Shown: in pieces, positions 8,943-9,634 of the stretch
Layout: every line of letters starts with the position of its first letter
Position numbering within the stretch: the first letter of the stretch is position 1
Assembly: GCA_014382645.1 (NCBI GenBank)
Contig: JACNJI010000447.1
Span: 1 to 9,634, forward strand
DNA length: 9,634 bases
Origin: Verrucomicrobiota bacterium
GTDB taxonomy: Bacteria > Verrucomicrobiota > Verrucomicrobiia > Opitutales > Seribacteraceae
Reading direction: 5' to 3'
Notes under the pieces: generated by a model
Database searches by the model: none
Told to the model about the DNA's origin: nothing
Seen by the model: only the letters and a program-made list of their open reading frames with translations
Position numbers and translations under genes: made by a program

Positions 8943-9242
8943 ATGAACCCGCCAATCACTCCCGGTGAAATTCTGCTGGAGGAATACCTCCGCCCTATGG
9001 GCATTTCCCAAAACGCCATGGCCCGCGCCATCGGCGTCGCTCCCCGCGCCATCAACGAAATCGTCCTAGGCAGGCGCTCCGTCACTCCCGCCATGTCCAT
9101 CCGCTTCGGCATCTTCTTCGGCCAGTCCGAGGACTTTTGGCACGGGCTCCAAGTCGAATGCGACTTTCGGGCCCTCGCCAAGGACCGCAAAAAACTCACA
9201 GCCCACATACAACCAGCCACCTCCCTGATCTCTGCGACCTGA
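8943..9242 (+). CDS. higA: HigA-family antitoxin (XRE-type helix-turn-helix)
   Basis: A 99-residue antitoxin that binds the HigB toxin and normally represses its own operon. The N-terminus [12 protein letters not shown] followed by [25 protein letters not shown] is the classic HigA helix-turn-helix. The C-terminal half ([20 protein letters not shown]) has the usual conserved core, and the tail ends [16 protein letters not shown] prefer the ATG at 8943, which sits next to the conserved PPITPGE. A start at 8895 would add 16 residues unlike the family and overlap higB. The gap to higB is 34 bases. No Shine-Dalgarno is visible. Immediately after its stop (9240-9242) the sequence becomes a mosaic of gene remnants. 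Confidence 0.92.
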   Translation: MNPPITPGEILLEEYLRPMGISQNAMARAIGVAPRAINEIVLGRRSVTPAMSIRFGIFFGQSEDFWHGLQVECDFRALAKDRKKLTAHIQPATSLISAT

Positions 9243-9244
9243 CC

Positions 9245-9277
9245 AAGCTCCTTCGCCGCGAATATAGAGAACCATGG
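9245..9277 (+). repeat. Direct repeat copy 2: detached Gfo/Idh C-terminal remnant
   Basis: Reads KLLRREYREPW in the frame starting at 9245, identical in protein to the end of the Tat-type Gfo/Idh gene. All three base differences are silent. It has no attached Gfo/Idh body: upstream is the higA 3' end, and downstream the reading changes to a cytochrome fragment. Silent-only differences suggest it came from a paralogue that had diverged under selection rather than from a fresh duplication. Confidence 0.85.
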
Positions 9278-9422
9278 CAAGGCGAAGGCGAAACTGATCC
9301 TGGACTTCAAGGACGGATTGCTGAAGGGAGGGAGCGAAGGCCCCGCCATCGTGCCCGGCAAACCCGAGGAGAGCCTCCTCCTGCAAACGATCAGGCACGA
9401 GTTCGAGGATTTGCGGATGCCG
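9273..9422 (+). pseudogene. Fragment of a PSCyt1 (planctomycete-type cytochrome c) domain protein
   Basis: In the frame of codon 9273 the sequence reads HGKAKAKLILDFKDGLL, then KGGSEGPAIVPGKPEESLLL, then QTIRHEFEDLRMP. This matches the well-known pattern in PSCyt1 domains, found in large DUF1549/DUF1553 proteins of PVC bacteria: CHG, then LxLD...GLLKGG, GPAIVPGKPEESLL and EDLxMP. Both heme-binding cysteines and everything before the HG are missing, as are the rest of the domain and all later domains. Fewer than about 55 residues of a protein usually many hundreds long survive, so it is a non-functional relic. It starts at the CCATGG shared with the Gfo/Idh remnant. The family assignment is from memory of the motif pattern. 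Confidence 0.75.
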
Positions 9423-9423
9423 C

Positions 9424-9477
9424 GATATGCGGTTGACCGACGTGTACGGAAGCGTGATCCGCGAAATCGTCGCCTAA
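9424..9477 (+). pseudogene. C-terminal tail of a DUF1501-like protein
   Basis: In a third frame (codons from 9424) the sequence reads DMRLTDVYGSVIREIVA and ends at TAA 9475-9477. DUF1501 proteins of PVC bacteria often end in a segment like GRDFRLTDVxGxVVxEILA, which this matches. These genes commonly lie next to PSCyt1/DUF1553 genes, so both remnants may come from one lost gene pair with most of it deleted. The preceding bases GCCGC could be shared by both sources. The piece is short (17 codons), so the family assignment is moderate. Confidence 0.55.
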
Positions 9478-9634
9478 CGAATGTGTAGCTTCGCGTGCTC
9501 GGGAAAGTCCTTCCGGTAACGAACCAGCAGGGCCTCAAGATCGTTGTTCACCAAGTATACCTTACCCTTTATCTCAAGCTTTTCCCCGGGTTTCAAGCCA
9601 CCGCGACGACAATCACTGTGGAGGCAGCCACCCC
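9474..9634 (-). CDS. Unrecognised protein, C-terminal 52 residues, 5' end off the window
   Basis: An open minus-strand frame runs from the right edge (codon phase from 9632) to a TAG at 9476-9474. It reads GGCLHSDCRRGGLKPGEKLE, then IKGKVYLVNNDLEALLVR, then YRKDFPEHAKLHIR. The balanced composition, two cysteines four positions apart (C-x4-C), and a compact pattern of a GKVYLV strand followed by a charged helix look like a real protein end. I do not recognise the family. Its stop overlaps that of the DUF1501-like tail (CTAA, 9474-9477), so the two converge with no gap. Function unknown. Confidence 0.6.
   Translation of the reverse strand, partial: GGCLHSDCRRGGLKPGEKLEIKGKVYLVNNDLEALLVRYRKDFPEHAKLHIR

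Noticed and set aside
8552..9277. Insertion sequence or integron cassette carrying higBA
   Set aside because: No transposase, integrase, terminal inverted repeats or attC-like structure is visible; the flanking repeats are protein-coding tails differing at silent sites.
8612..9538. A 308-codon open frame on the minus strand covering higB, higA and the remnants
   Set aside because: Its translation is arginine- and serine-rich with no recognisable motif, and it lies opposite two clear genes. It is a by-product of GC-rich codon use.

Overview
This window looks like a piece of chromosome from a bacterium of the PVC group (Planctomycetota or Verrucomicrobiota), perhaps a marine polysaccharide degrader. 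The evidence is the gene types: a DUF4976-type sulfatase, an Asp-box (sialidase-like) propeller, a Tat-exported Gfo/Idh/MocA protein with the group-typical tail LLRREYREPWKYP, and remnants of a planctomycete-type cytochrome c (PSCyt1) protein and a DUF1501 protein. Shine-Dalgarno sequences are weak or absent at most starts. The taxonomic call is inferred from gene content, not from a marker gene.

Layout: (1) 1-980, the C-terminal part of a sulfatase whose N-terminus lies off the left edge. (2) 981-1133, an AT-rich leader with a candidate promoter and a small palindrome. (3) 1134-3347, a full-length catalase-peroxidase, katG. (4) 3485-4258, an SDR oxidoreductase, followed by an aquaporin-family channel at 4312-4956 that has a (CACGAY)4 repeat just before its GTG start. 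(5) On the minus strand, an Asp-box protein (7189 to 6137) followed by a cytoplasmic Gfo/Idh/MocA oxidoreductase (6059 to 4953), probably one transcription unit. It converges on the aquaporin gene with a 4-base stop-codon overlap. (6) Divergent from it, a Tat-signal Gfo/Idh/MocA protein (7283-8599). (7) A toxin-first type II toxin-antitoxin pair, higB (8630-8908) and higA (8943-9242). (8) 9243-9477, a mosaic of three gene remnants. (9) 9474-9634 on the minus strand, the C-terminal piece of an unrecognised protein running off the right edge.

The central genes fit a carbohydrate-catabolism theme: desulfation, a sialidase-like propeller, and three NAD(P)-type oxidoreductases (two Gfo/Idh, one SDR). 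The catalase-peroxidase handles H2O2, and the channel next to it could pass water, small polyols or peroxide. These functional links are inferred from proximity.

The most unusual part is 8552-9477. The higBA pair sits between two copies of an 11-codon Gfo/Idh C-terminal coding segment. The copies are identical in protein and differ only at third codon positions. The second copy runs directly, through a CCATGG microhomology, into a PSCyt1 fragment that has lost its heme motif, and this runs into the C-terminal tail of what looks like a DUF1501 protein. Each piece is in a different frame. This is a recombination scar or gene graveyard next to a toxin-antitoxin module, and no transposase or integrase is visible.
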